Under the pieces are notes generated by a model. It ran no database searches, was not told the origin of the DNA, and saw only the letters and a program-made list of their open reading frames with translations. A stretch of DNA of 53,578 bases from Acidobacteriota bacterium (GTDB lineage Bacteria > Acidobacteriota > Terriglobia > Terriglobales > Acidobacteriaceae), in assembly GCA_021793595.1 (NCBI GenBank), contig JAJYSL010000010.1, positions 1-53,578 of the forward strand, read 5' to 3'. Positions 34,688 through 43,279 of this stretch are shown in pieces. The translations under genes and the position numbers were made by a program. Every line of letters begins with the position of its first letter. Position 1 is the stretch's first letter.

Positions 34688-35123
34688 AGTGAGTGTCCGC
34701 AGCAGGTTTCGGAGCCGCCTCGCGACCTTTGAGCCGGTCATAGAGGTACAAATCACTGACTGTACCTAAAGCCAGATTGTAGTAGTCGGGAGTTCCGATC
34801 GCTTCGCACAGTTCTTCATCGAATGAGTGCAGGGCGTGCAGACGGGCAGCCGTGGCGGCGACTTCAATCTTGCTGGTGCGCAGGAATTTCTGATAGCCAC
34901 GATCCACCAGAGTGGAGATTTCGCCGCCAATCAGGCAGCCGGGCCGGACCACGTAGGCAGCGCCGCCATTTGGCGTTTTGGCCAGCACAGCGCCACAGCC
35001 ATATTTGCGGACTTGCACCTGATTTGCGACACCAGGCATGTCTGTGACATCAAACTGATGTGAGCGAAAGTACGTAAGTACACTCTCGAACGTCTTGACT
35101 GGGGAGCTTGTTTTCTTGCTCAT
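34686..35123 (-). CDS. conserved hypothetical protein
   Basis: A 145-residue soluble protein from ATG 35123. No membrane segment. Readable features include a central KYGCGAVLAKTPNGGAAYVV beta-hairpin-like stretch, LIGGEISTLVDRGYQKFL and a C-terminal IGTPDYYNLALGTVSDLYLYD helix. I associate it with Acidobacteriota but know no function. It is monocistronic and convergent with rsmI. Confidence 0.75.
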   Translation of the reverse strand: MSKKTSSPVKTFESVLTYFRSHQFDVTDMPGVANQVQVRKYGCGAVLAKTPNGGAAYVVRPGCLIGGEISTLVDRGYQKFLRTSKIEVAATAARLHALHSFDEELCEAIGTPDYYNLALGTVSDLYLYDRLKGREAAPKPAADTH

Positions 35124-35308
35124 AGGAATATCAACCGAATGTTCGTTTTCGAACGTGTAGGGTTATGCAGCATGAAGTCGCGGTTGCGACGTACCTTCGC
35201 TAACTCGATAATTTAGTATATCGTGACGGAACCGACCGGTCGGGCGGCGAAAGCCACTGTTCTGGGCTGAATCGAGCGCGAACGGCTTTGGCAGGAATGG
35301 GATTCGGA

Positions 35309-35791
35309 ATGCTGCGCATGGGACGGGCACAATTTGACGCGATTCGCCGGCACGGGGAAGAGACCTATCCAAACGAATGCTGTGGGGTATTGCTGGGTCA
35401 TGCGGAAGGCGACGGCACGATGGTGATTGACGCGGTATCGGCTGAAAATACGCGGTCGGACTCTGCACACAATCGCTATCAAATTGCGCCGCAGGAACTG
35501 ATCCGCATCCAGCAACAGGCACGGCATCGTGGGTTAGACATCGTCGGCTTTTATCATTCGCATCCCGATCATCCCGCGGAGTGGTCGAAGACGGACCTCG
35601 AAGAAGCCCATTGGATCGGGTGTTCCTATGTCATTACCAGGGTGGCTGGAGGTATCACAGGCGGCGCTGCAGATGCAGTGCGATGTCGAGCTAGGGAGAC
35701 AAATTCCTTTTTGTTGGACGGAACGTGTGAGGAAGATAAACGCCTCGAACCCCAGCCAATTCAGATTGTGACTGCAGTTGGCGCCACATAA
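35309..35791 (+). CDS. JAMM/MPN+ (M67-family) metallopeptidase
   Basis: A 160-residue protein taken from ATG 35309 (earlier in-frame ATG 35297 and TTG 35288 exist). The full JAMM zinc site is present: E23 in YPNECCGVLLG, H83-S-H85 and D96 in HSHPDHPAEWSKTD, with S93. Bacterial relatives (CysO peptidase Mec, QbsD type) remove the C-terminal extension or attached cysteine from ubiquitin-like sulfur carriers. The next gene, 55 bases downstream, is an E1-like adenylyltransferase with rhodanese, its usual partner. A perfect 12-base palindrome, CCGACCGGTCGG, lies upstream at 35232-35243. Confidence 0.9.
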   Translation: MLRMGRAQFDAIRRHGEETYPNECCGVLLGHAEGDGTMVIDAVSAENTRSDSAHNRYQIAPQELIRIQQQARHRGLDIVGFYHSHPDHPAEWSKTDLEEAHWIGCSYVITRVAGGITGGAADAVRCRARETNSFLLDGTCEEDKRLEPQPIQIVTAVGAT

Positions 35792-35846
35792 TTGGCTGCC
35801 CAGTGTTATCTGCCCAATCAAAAAATAAACATGCGAGGATTGCATC

Positions 35847-37064
35847 ATGCAGATTCATATTCCCACTCCGTTGGGATCAGGAGGGGCTCCCATTGCGACG
35901 AACTCAGCTTCGGCGGGGGGGTTGACTCCGGAAGAGATGGCGCGGTATTCGCGACACCTGATTTTGCCTGAGGTGGGCGAACAAGGGCAGCTGAAATTGA
36001 AGGCCGCACGTGTATTGTGTATCGGTGCTGGTGGATTGGGCGCGCCCTTGACGATGTATCTTGCGGCGGCAGGCGTGGGTACGCTGGGCATCGTCGACTT
36101 TGACGTCGTCGAGGCCAGCAATCTGCAGCGCCAGGTGATTCACGGGACCAGCGATATTGGCCGTCACAAGCTCGACTCCGCGGAGGACTCGCTGAAGGCC
36201 ATCAATCCCAACGTGAATATTGTGAAGTTTCCTGCGCGCCTCAGCAGCGAGAATGCGCTGGAGATTTTCGAGGATTTCGACATCATTGCTGACGGTACCG
36301 ACAATTTTCCAACGCGCTACCTAGTGAACGATGCGTGCGTGCTGACGGGCAAGCCAAACGTCTATGCGTCCATCTTTCGTTTTGAGGGTCAGGCCAGTGT
36401 GTTCGGTACGAAAGAAGGCCCCTGCTATCGCTGCCTGTATCCTGAACCGCCTCCGCCGGGGGTTGTTCCTTCATGCGCGGAAGGCGGGGTGTTGGGCATT
36501 CTGCCGGGCCTGCTGGGAATCATTCAGGCGACGGAGGTCATCAAGCTGATCCTGGGAGCGGGAGAGTCGCTGGTTGGTCGGTTGTTGCTGGTCGATGCGC
36601 TGGCCATGCGTTTTCGCGAACTGAAACTGCATAAAAATCCTGAATGCCCGATATGCGGGATGCATCCGACGCTTGCCAGACTCATCGATTACGAGCAATT
36701 CTGTGGACTGCCGCAAAAGTCCGCGACGCCCGTTGCGCTGGTGAACGGCATTCCACAGATGCAGCCGGAGGAATTGAAACGGCGCCGGGATGTGGGGGAA
36801 GGTCCGTTCTTGCTGGACGTGCGCGAACCGTATGAATTTGCTATTGCGCAAATGGGAGGGCACTTGATTCCATTGAATGACCTGCCGAAGCGAGTGCAAG
36901 AACTAAATCCGAAGCAAGAAATTGTTGTGCACTGCAAATCGGGAGGCCGCAGCCAGATGGCAGCGGAGTTTCTGGCGCAGAACGGATTCCAAAATATCCA
37001 TAATCTTGTCGGGGGCATTCTGGCATGGTCTGTAAAAGTGGACCCGAAAGTGCCGAAGTATTGA
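35847..37064 (+). CDS. MoeB/ThiF-like E1 adenylyltransferase with C-terminal rhodanese domain
   Basis: A 405-residue protein. Residues about 27-275 form an E1-like domain: RYSRHLILPEVGEQGQLKL, the ATP-binding VLCIGAGGLGAPL (G60-G65), DGTDNFPTRYLVNDAC, and zinc cysteine pairs in CYRCLYP and CPICGMH. Residues about 295-400 are a rhodanese domain with active-site C363 in VVHCKSGGRS. It adenylates and thiolates the C-terminus of a ubiquitin-like sulfur carrier for molybdopterin, thiamine or cysteine synthesis. The first nine residues, MQIHIPTPL, look like the first strand of a ThiS/MoaD protein rather than an E1 head. No separate ThiS/MoaD gene is visible nearby. Confidence 0.92.
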   Translation: MQIHIPTPLGSGGAPIATNSASAGGLTPEEMARYSRHLILPEVGEQGQLKLKAARVLCIGAGGLGAPLTMYLAAAGVGTLGIVDFDVVEASNLQRQVIHGTSDIGRHKLDSAEDSLKAINPNVNIVKFPARLSSENALEIFEDFDIIADGTDNFPTRYLVNDACVLTGKPNVYASIFRFEGQASVFGTKEGPCYRCLYPEPPPPGVVPSCAEGGVLGILPGLLGIIQATEVIKLILGAGESLVGRLLLVDALAMRFRELKLHKNPECPICGMHPTLARLIDYEQFCGLPQKSATPVALVNGIPQMQPEELKRRRDVGEGPFLLDVREPYEFAIAQMGGHLIPLNDLPKRVQELNPKQEIVVHCKSGGRSQMAAEFLAQNGFQNIHNLVGGILAWSVKVDPKVPKY

Positions 37065-37065
37065 A

Positions 37066-37086
37066 AAGCGGGTGTCCTACCCGCTT
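37066..37086. terminator. terminator between convergent genes
   Basis: AAGCGGGT and ACCCGCTT pair perfectly around a GTCCT loop, immediately after the stop of the E1-like gene and 22 bases before the stop of the opposing gene. The AAAA before it gives a short U-run on the minus-strand transcript, so the hairpin can serve both directions. Confidence 0.7.
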
Positions 37087-37108
37087 ATGCTTCGGGAGTC
37101 GGGCACCC

Positions 37109-38350
37109 TCATAGTTGCCAATCGGTCTTCCAGCTTGCGCGGTCGCGCAGTTTCCATGTTGCGGCGATGAGTGCCAGCAATAATAAGAAGCTGACGAGGA
37201 CGACAGCCGGCCAGAATTCCCAGCGCCGAATGTGTAGCAGTCGCTCGCCGTACCAGAAATAAGCAATCAACCCGAGCAGCCAGTTGCGCGCGGAGTTGCT
37301 CTCCGCCTGTAGCGCGACGGCGAGCGGAAACATCAGGAAAAGAAAGTCGTAGATCTGATGTTTGAAGCAGAGCAGGCAGGCGGTAGTGAGGCACGCCATG
37401 AGGATGCGACCGCCGACGTCTTGGCCGCGCAAGAAGAAGTACGTTGCGATGCCGATGGCTAGGGCGATTCCGCAAAGGTAGGGGATCGCAACCGTCCATC
37501 CGGCTGTTGGCGAAAGGTAGAAAGCATCGGGCACCGGGCGAAACAGCGGCGGATGCCGCAGGGCGATTTCGCTGACGGCCATGATGTTGGCCAAACCGGG
37601 AGAAACGTTATTCGTAGCGGTGCGAAAAGGCTCAAACAAAAGGGTCCAGAAGGGCCTGCGCAGCCATCCGTAAAAGAACAAAAATCCTGCTGCGGGCGGC
37701 AGCAGTGAATAGAACAGCAAGCGCCAACGACGCCGCAGTAATAGAAACGCGACCAACACGGGCGGCACACTGTACTTGGCCCACGCAATTCCGAGTAGAA
37801 TTCCGCGTTGCCGGGCAGTCAGCGCAAAGGTCCAGAGGGCCAGCGCCGCAAGCACCAGCGCTGTCACCTGACCATTTCCGATGGTGACTCGTGCGGATGT
37901 GCTGGTCAGCACCAGGAGCGTAAACAACCATGCTTTGCGACCGCATAGTTCGTACATTCGCGCGACGAGCCGACAACTCAACAACACCAACGCCACATTG
38001 ATGCTCGCCCAGATGATTTTGGCCGGCATGAGTGGCAGATAGCCAAAGGGCAGCATGGCAATATACAGCTCATGCAGGTCGTTCGGGACTTGATTCAGCA
38101 GGATGCTGTGGCCGGGATCGCCAGCGAGATATGTGGCCCAGGGATCGACGTGGTGCGCGAGCAGACGCGCCGGGCTCCATTGAAAATCCAGCGAATGCAG
38201 GATGCTGTTGCGTATCCCGTCCGCAACCGAGAAGATCGCGAGAAGTGTCCCCATCCACAGAGCCGGAAGCGTTAACAGCCAATCCAGCCAAGGGTCGGGA
38301 CGGTTGCCACGCTCGACGGCGGGTGGCGTCTTATTTTCAGGTGGATTCAT
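37109..38350 (-). CDS. GT87-family (DUF2029) polyprenyl-linked mannosyltransferase-like membrane protein
   Basis: A 413-residue protein from ATG 38350 with about ten transmembrane helices. Family marks: an aspartate-containing first loop (LDFQWSPARLLAHHVDPWATY), LPFGYLPLMPAKIIWA, GNGQVTALVLAALALWTFALTA and LLGIAWAKYSVPPVLVAFLLL. GT87 enzymes are GT-C fold transferases using polyprenyl-phosphate sugars, best known from mycobacterial glycolipids. The acceptor here is unknown. It is the last gene of the minus-strand run, 44 bases after the radical SAM gene. Confidence 0.8.
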   Translation of the reverse strand: MNPPENKTPPAVERGNRPDPWLDWLLTLPALWMGTLLAIFSVADGIRNSILHSLDFQWSPARLLAHHVDPWATYLAGDPGHSILLNQVPNDLHELYIAMLPFGYLPLMPAKIIWASINVALVLLSCRLVARMYELCGRKAWLFTLLVLTSTSARVTIGNGQVTALVLAALALWTFALTARQRGILLGIAWAKYSVPPVLVAFLLLRRRWRLLFYSLLPPAAGFLFFYGWLRRPFWTLLFEPFRTATNNVSPGLANIMAVSEIALRHPPLFRPVPDAFYLSPTAGWTVAIPYLCGIALAIGIATYFFLRGQDVGGRILMACLTTACLLCFKHQIYDFLFLMFPLAVALQAESNSARNWLLGLIAYFWYGERLLHIRRWEFWPAVVLVSFLLLLALIAATWKLRDRASWKTDWQL

Positions 38351-38394
38351 CGAAGCGCATTGCCCTTGTTGGGAGTGTACTGAAGGGCAATGCG

Positions 38395-39456
38395 TTACGA
38401 GAGCTGAATGTGCACCAGTTCCTGATCCTGCACGGACCCGGTTGGCGGTAGGCCGGGGGAAATCTTTGAAGTCTGCGGCGCGCGCCAGTGGTCGATGTAT
38501 GAAACCTGGTGAACGCAGGAGATGGTGCAGTTGGGGGCGCAGGTTTTCTCTGTCAAGAATTCACGCTGCACGTCCTGACGGCGATACTCTGACAGCGGCG
38601 TCCCCGGCCAGCCGCGCTGTTGCGAACAGTAATGCACCAGGCCGTTTTCGCAGATGTAGATATACCGTGCACCGGCACGGCAGCGCCAATCGTTGGGCTC
38701 GCCTTTGACGATGGCTTCCTGAAAGTGATTGAAGCGCGAATAATGCTTTTTGCCGAGATTCTTGACCTCGTAATAAATGCGGCGCTCTTCACCCCCCAGC
38801 GGTTTTAGCTGACCATCGCCGTCGTGAATGATGCCGATGGTGGAGGTAAATCCAAGCTCCAACGCACGACGTGCGATCGTCAAGGCGTCCTGGGGGAACT
38901 TGATGCCGCCACCGACGACAGAGTTGATGTTCACGTGAAAATCGGCATATTGCGCCAGCATCTGCAATTTCTTATCGAGTACTTTCAGGCTCTTTTTCGA
39001 GACTTCATCCGGCTGCACATTGTCGATGGAGATCTGCATATGGTCGAGGCCGGCGCGATTGAGGCGCTGGATGCGATCGGGCATCAGCAGATAGCCATTG
39101 GTGATCATGCCGGCGATGCGGCCATGATGTCGGATGCGAGCGATGATATGCTCCAGTTCCAGATGCAGCAGCGGCTCGCCACCGGAGATGGTGATGACAC
39201 TGGTTCCGAGGCGGGCAAGATCGTCAATCCGACGGAGCATTTCCGGCAAGGAAACGGGTTCGGAGACATCGTCAAACTCATTGCAATAGGTACAGGAAAG
39301 ATTACAGCGCCGCATGGGCACGATGTGCGCCATGTAGGGATGGCTGGTGGAAGCCAACGCATGTGCAATGGAGACAAGTTCGCGAACTCGCCGGGTCGCG
39401 GCCTTGATACGGCGGCGAACTGACCGTCGGGCCAAAGTGGAGGAACGTTCCGTCAT
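38395..39456 (-). CDS. radical SAM enzyme (SPASM-like C-terminus)
   Basis: A 353-residue protein from ATG 39456. The [4Fe-4S]-SAM motif is CNLSCTYC in IVPMRRCNLSCTYCNEF, followed by TISGGEPLLHLEL and MITNGYLL. The C-terminal third holds several cysteines (WRCRAGARYIYICENGLVHYCSQQ, CAPNCTISC) that resemble the auxiliary cluster of SPASM proteins. The reaction cannot be assigned; members modify peptides or small molecules. Neighbours are a GT87 enzyme downstream and a large membrane protein upstream; no obvious precursor peptide is present. Confidence 0.85.
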   Translation of the reverse strand: MTERSSTLARRSVRRRIKAATRRVRELVSIAHALASTSHPYMAHIVPMRRCNLSCTYCNEFDDVSEPVSLPEMLRRIDDLARLGTSVITISGGEPLLHLELEHIIARIRHHGRIAGMITNGYLLMPDRIQRLNRAGLDHMQISIDNVQPDEVSKKSLKVLDKKLQMLAQYADFHVNINSVVGGGIKFPQDALTIARRALELGFTSTIGIIHDGDGQLKPLGGEERRIYYEVKNLGKKHYSRFNHFQEAIVKGEPNDWRCRAGARYIYICENGLVHYCSQQRGWPGTPLSEYRRQDVQREFLTEKTCAPNCTISCVHQVSYIDHWRAPQTSKISPGLPPTGSVQDQELVHIQLS

Positions 39457-39553
39457 CTTTACTCATTGAATCACAGCGGCGTAGTCAGCGAATAGAGGCA
39501 GCCTTGGCTTTCACCTGGCGGAGGCAACATCGGCCCGGTCCGCTCAGGAGGGC

Positions 39554-41278
39554 TTACATCCCTCTATTCCAGTCCGACCCTTTTTTCTGCCCAATTCGAA
39601 TTAACCGGGGAACCGACAGCAGGGTAATGGCATAGAGAAAGATCGACACAGCCGTAAACCCGAGATGGCCGTTGCGCATATCTTCAAACACCAGTTTTGA
39701 CGCAACAAAAACCAAGGCGCCATAGGCCAGCCAACCTAGTTCCTTGCGTTGCCAGCGGGAGCCGGAATAGGCCAACACAAGGGCGAGCGCACATGTGGTC
39801 AGGGTGCGGATGACAGCTATGTGGGAAGCTCCGGGAGTGATGACGACCTGGGTGAGGCGAACCAGCGCATACACCAGGAGAGCCGCGGCGGCGCCGACGG
39901 CCAAAATCCCTGACAGGATGTCTAACACATAATGGCGCCATTGATCGGCCTGGAAACGACGTTCCACGGCGTAACTGACAGCGGCCGCCGCAGCAACAAT
40001 CAAGATCAACCCTGTGGGCGAAGCGGGCGCAGTGCCAACGAGGGCGTGAGTAATGTAGAGCAGCAGGCCAGATGAAAACGCGGCCGCCCAAAGGAATACC
40101 AGCCCATGAAACTCCAGGGTGAGATGCTTGGTTCGAACCCCAAGAATGGTTGCCGCAATTGCAGCCGTGGCGAGGACGAGAACCAGCCAGATTGACGGCA
40201 GGCACAGGTAGACACCCAGTAGAAAAAGAGCGGCGCTACCGGTAGCGTATACGTGAAAATTGCGCTGCTCCGTGGTTGCGTCGAAGCGGACAAAGACAAG
40301 CGCATAGCCCACGGCGGTTGCCGCCAAGCAGAGCAATCCCAGTGCGATCGCACCAGAGTCTGACCGGAATGCAAGCGTGCTCCAGGCGGCCAACGAGAAG
40401 GCTACGAGTGTTTGCGAGGCTTCGAAAAAAGTAATTCTCCGACTGCGCAGTATTGTTTGCGCCGTCGCGCTTGCGCCGTACAGCAGCAACAGAAAGGGGC
40501 CGAGCGTGAGGAGCAACCACTCGCTGACCTGTTTGTAATCGAGGCGAGAGTCTGCGGGCCGAGAGGCGATGTAAATCAGGGCGCATACGGCAACGTCGGC
40601 AGAAGCGGCAACCCACAGTCGGATGGCCGCGCTGCGATTCTGGACCGCTGCATACTCGCTGGCAATGACCATGACTAGGATGGCCATGATGAACGGCGCC
40701 AGATCATGGGTTGCAACCGCCATAACAAGGGCAGTTGTGCTGCCGACCGCACTCGTCACCCAGATCACCGCAAAGAAATGACGATTCCACGCCAGGACAA
40801 AGGATGCGACAACGAAGGCGGCGAGAACCGCGGCTGCTATGGCGGCGCGAAAGAGGCTGAATCGCAGCGTCAGTTCCCACAGCATGGGAATAAGAATCAG
40901 GACCGATGTGACGGCGTATGCGATGCTGGCAAACCGCGCCTCAGCTTTTACCCTCGTCGCCGACACCAGCCACATAGCGGCATAGGCAATGGCGATGACG
41001 ACAACCGCCGCGCGTGGGAAGGTAGTGGATTCTGCCATCGCGCGCAGCAGATAAGCTCCCGCGATCCCCAGCATCGCTTTGCCGACGACGGAGAAGACCC
41101 CGCCTGCTTGCTGGGAGGGAAGTGGCTGAGCAATGGGAGCAACAATCGCAGGAATTTCGGCCGTTCCAGGGATCAGCGGTTGGTTTAACACCGGGTGTTC
41201 GAGAGCGGACACACGGCGCTCCAGATTCTCCACAGTCGCGCTAAGTCGAGCCAGAGCGTCGGGAAGAGGTTCGTTCAT
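39554..41278 (-). CDS. large polytopic membrane protein of unknown function
   Basis: A 574-residue protein from ATG 41278 (a GTG at 41287 is the upstream alternative). A short cytoplasmic head with a coiled-coil look (LARLSATVENLERRVSALE) and a proline-rich linker are followed by about 14-16 hydrophobic helices up to the end. The layout, coiled coil then many helices, resembles DUF2339-type proteins, but the match is loose. It starts 17 bases downstream of nrfD and likely belongs to the same transcript; whether it takes part in the electron transfer module is unknown. Confidence 0.72.
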   Translation of the reverse strand: MNEPLPDALARLSATVENLERRVSALEHPVLNQPLIPGTAEIPAIVAPIAQPLPSQQAGGVFSVVGKAMLGIAGAYLLRAMAESTTFPRAAVVVIAIAYAAMWLVSATRVKAEARFASIAYAVTSVLILIPMLWELTLRFSLFRAAIAAAVLAAFVVASFVLAWNRHFFAVIWVTSAVGSTTALVMAVATHDLAPFIMAILVMVIASEYAAVQNRSAAIRLWVAASADVAVCALIYIASRPADSRLDYKQVSEWLLLTLGPFLLLLYGASATAQTILRSRRITFFEASQTLVAFSLAAWSTLAFRSDSGAIALGLLCLAATAVGYALVFVRFDATTEQRNFHVYATGSAALFLLGVYLCLPSIWLVLVLATAAIAATILGVRTKHLTLEFHGLVFLWAAAFSSGLLLYITHALVGTAPASPTGLILIVAAAAAVSYAVERRFQADQWRHYVLDILSGILAVGAAAALLVYALVRLTQVVITPGASHIAVIRTLTTCALALVLAYSGSRWQRKELGWLAYGALVFVASKLVFEDMRNGHLGFTAVSIFLYAITLLSVPRLIRIGQKKGSDWNRGM

Positions 41279-41295
41279 TGTTGCCACCGCTGTTG

Positions 41296-42501
41296 TTACA
41301 CCAGCGCTGCGTTACCCTGCGGTGTCTCTGCGGGAATTTTATCGTTCCCTGTTTTTGGCCATGGAGGAAGCAGCTTTACCAATGCCCATAAGATGAACAG
41401 CGGAAGAATGGTCAAAGCGATGGACATGAGAAGCCCTTCCCGCGTGGCCAGCGCCATCTTGTAGGTTGTGTAACCCAGGAAGCTTTTAGAAAACAGCTGC
41501 CCTCCAATTACTACGTTCCAGCGCATGGCAAAGATGCCAATCAGGGTCAGGCATCCAGCGACTGTATAGATGCGCTTTCTCGCGATCACAGAGAGTTTCA
41601 GTAACTGAGTCAAGGCCAGCAACAGGATCGGAGTCAGGGTTCCCACAAAAATCTGCAGAACGATCTGAGAAAAATAGAGCTTGGTGTGGACCATGAAGTT
41701 CAGGCTGCGAAACGACTCATCCGCCTCGTAGATGCGATGGATCAGGTCAAGCATTTCCAGACTGAAATCGACGATGAACATGTAGAACAGATAACGCGCG
41801 ATCGTATCCACGCACAGCATGTCGATCTTCTGTTTGCGCAGACGCATGACCAACATATAAAGCAGCATCACGGCGGCGATCCCAGAAACCATGGCGGAGA
41901 AAATAAAGACTACCGGCATCAATGGCGACGACCACCATGGATTTGCCTTGATCGAGCCGAAGATGAAGCCGACATATCCGTGTAGAAGGAAGGCGGAAGG
42001 TATGCCGACCAGCGTGATCAGCCAACCCACCCTTTCATCGATCGCCAGCGCACGCTCACTGATATTGTTGGAGCCCAGGGTGAGCACTTTGTAGAGCCAG
42101 CGTTTCGGGCCGGTCGAGGACTCAGCCATAACGACAATATCGCGCCGATAATCCAGCCAGATTTCGACGGTCAGGACGGCCATCAGGTACCACAGATACA
42201 CGAACCCAAACATGGCCATGGCTGACGTGCGATGAGGAGTGAAATACATCTCGTATGAGCGTTCCGGGTGCCCCAGGTGTAACTGCAATGGCAGAGGTGC
42301 GACCACCAGAAAGGCCAACGCTGTCAGCAATGCGAGTCGGTAGGTGGGCCTCACCGCGTCTACCCGGAAGACCCGCTCTAGGGAGGCGAGGATGAACGCG
42401 CCCGCCACCAAGCCCGTGATATAGGGGTATAGAACGATCAGCACGCTCCAATAGAGCGTGATTTCGTTCGGATACATGTAGCCTTCCACGCCAGTCGTCA
42501 T
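41296..42501 (-). CDS. nrfD: NrfD/PsrC-type quinol-interacting membrane subunit
   Basis: A 401-residue membrane protein with about ten helices, from ATG 42501 (GAAGGAG ten bases upstream; the TTG at 42510 is too close to the site). NrfD-family features: LIVLYPYITGLVAGAFILASL, PLPLQLHLGHPERSYEMY and WWSSPLMPVVFIFSAMVSGIAAVMLL. These subunits exchange electrons between menaquinol and a periplasmic iron-sulfur protein. It follows the ferredoxin gene by 43 bases, matching the NrfCD/PsrBC/DsrOP order. No molybdopterin subunit is present. Confidence 0.88.
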   Translation of the reverse strand: MTTGVEGYMYPNEITLYWSVLIVLYPYITGLVAGAFILASLERVFRVDAVRPTYRLALLTALAFLVVAPLPLQLHLGHPERSYEMYFTPHRTSAMAMFGFVYLWYLMAVLTVEIWLDYRRDIVVMAESSTGPKRWLYKVLTLGSNNISERALAIDERVGWLITLVGIPSAFLLHGYVGFIFGSIKANPWWSSPLMPVVFIFSAMVSGIAAVMLLYMLVMRLRKQKIDMLCVDTIARYLFYMFIVDFSLEMLDLIHRIYEADESFRSLNFMVHTKLYFSQIVLQIFVGTLTPILLLALTQLLKLSVIARKRIYTVAGCLTLIGIFAMRWNVVIGGQLFSKSFLGYTTYKMALATREGLLMSIALTILPLFILWALVKLLPPWPKTGNDKIPAETPQGNAALV

Positions 42502-42544
42502 ACTTATCAATCTCCTTCAATGCATCCCGGGGTTCAACAGGCGC

Positions 42545-43279
42545 TTATCGTACTGAACCATCCAAATCGTTGTAGAAAACCTTCGCGCCTGTTGCCATCT
42601 GCGGTTTCAATATCTGCACATTGTGGGTTCTCAGAAATTCGTGGATTGGATCCTTTGGATTTTTCAAGTCAGCCAATTGCCGAGCCCCGGTTGGACACGC
42701 TTCACAGCACGCGGTAGTGAGTCCCTTCGTGATTCGGTGGTAGCAAAGGGTACACTTGTCCGCAACCTTTTTCTGGGGATGAATGTAGCGGCAGCCATAG
42801 GGGCAGGCTTGCACACAGTAGGCGCACCCCAGGCAGTATTTTGGATCCACTAGCACGACCCCATCCGGACTGATGAAGGTTGCCCCTACGGGACAGACCT
42901 GGGTGCATGGCGAATCCGCACAGTGGTTGCATAGCTTGGGGACAAAAAAGTACTTTCCATGTTCATCTTCAGCAACAGAAGGAAATCCTTCCTTTCCGCC
43001 GTCGGGGGAGATGACCTCCGGGTTCTCTAGGTGCCAGTCCGTCACATGGTAGCGTTCTACCCAAGTGCGGAAGAAGCCGTCTGGTACGTCATTTTCGGCT
43101 TGGCAGGCTCGGACACAGTTGCCGCAGCCGATGCATTTGGAAATGTCGATCAGCATGCCCCACCAATGGTCGGTCAGTTTATAGTTGGGGGAGGATTCCG
43201 GGGTACCTGCCAGCACAGATTCCCATGCGACCGCAGCCGCAGGCAGCAGGATCAACATTTGACGTCGGCTGATATTCAC
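42545..43279 (-). CDS. NrfC/PsrB/DsrO-like four-cluster ferredoxin, exported by Tat
   Basis: A 244-residue iron-sulfur protein from ATG 43279. A twin-arginine leader opens it (SRRQMLILLPAAAVAWESVLAG). Sixteen cysteines in four groups can hold four [4Fe-4S] clusters: CIGCGNCVRAC, CNHCADSPCTQVCP, CLGCAYCVQACP and CTLCYH with CCEACP. It would relay electrons between the cytochrome c and NrfD on the periplasmic side. Its ATG overlaps the stop of the cytochrome gene (ATGA), showing coupled translation. Confidence 0.92.
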   Translation of the reverse strand: MNISRRQMLILLPAAAVAWESVLAGTPESSPNYKLTDHWWGMLIDISKCIGCGNCVRACQAENDVPDGFFRTWVERYHVTDWHLENPEVISPDGGKEGFPSVAEDEHGKYFFVPKLCNHCADSPCTQVCPVGATFISPDGVVLVDPKYCLGCAYCVQACPYGCRYIHPQKKVADKCTLCYHRITKGLTTACCEACPTGARQLADLKNPKDPIHEFLRTHNVQILKPQMATGAKVFYNDLDGSVR

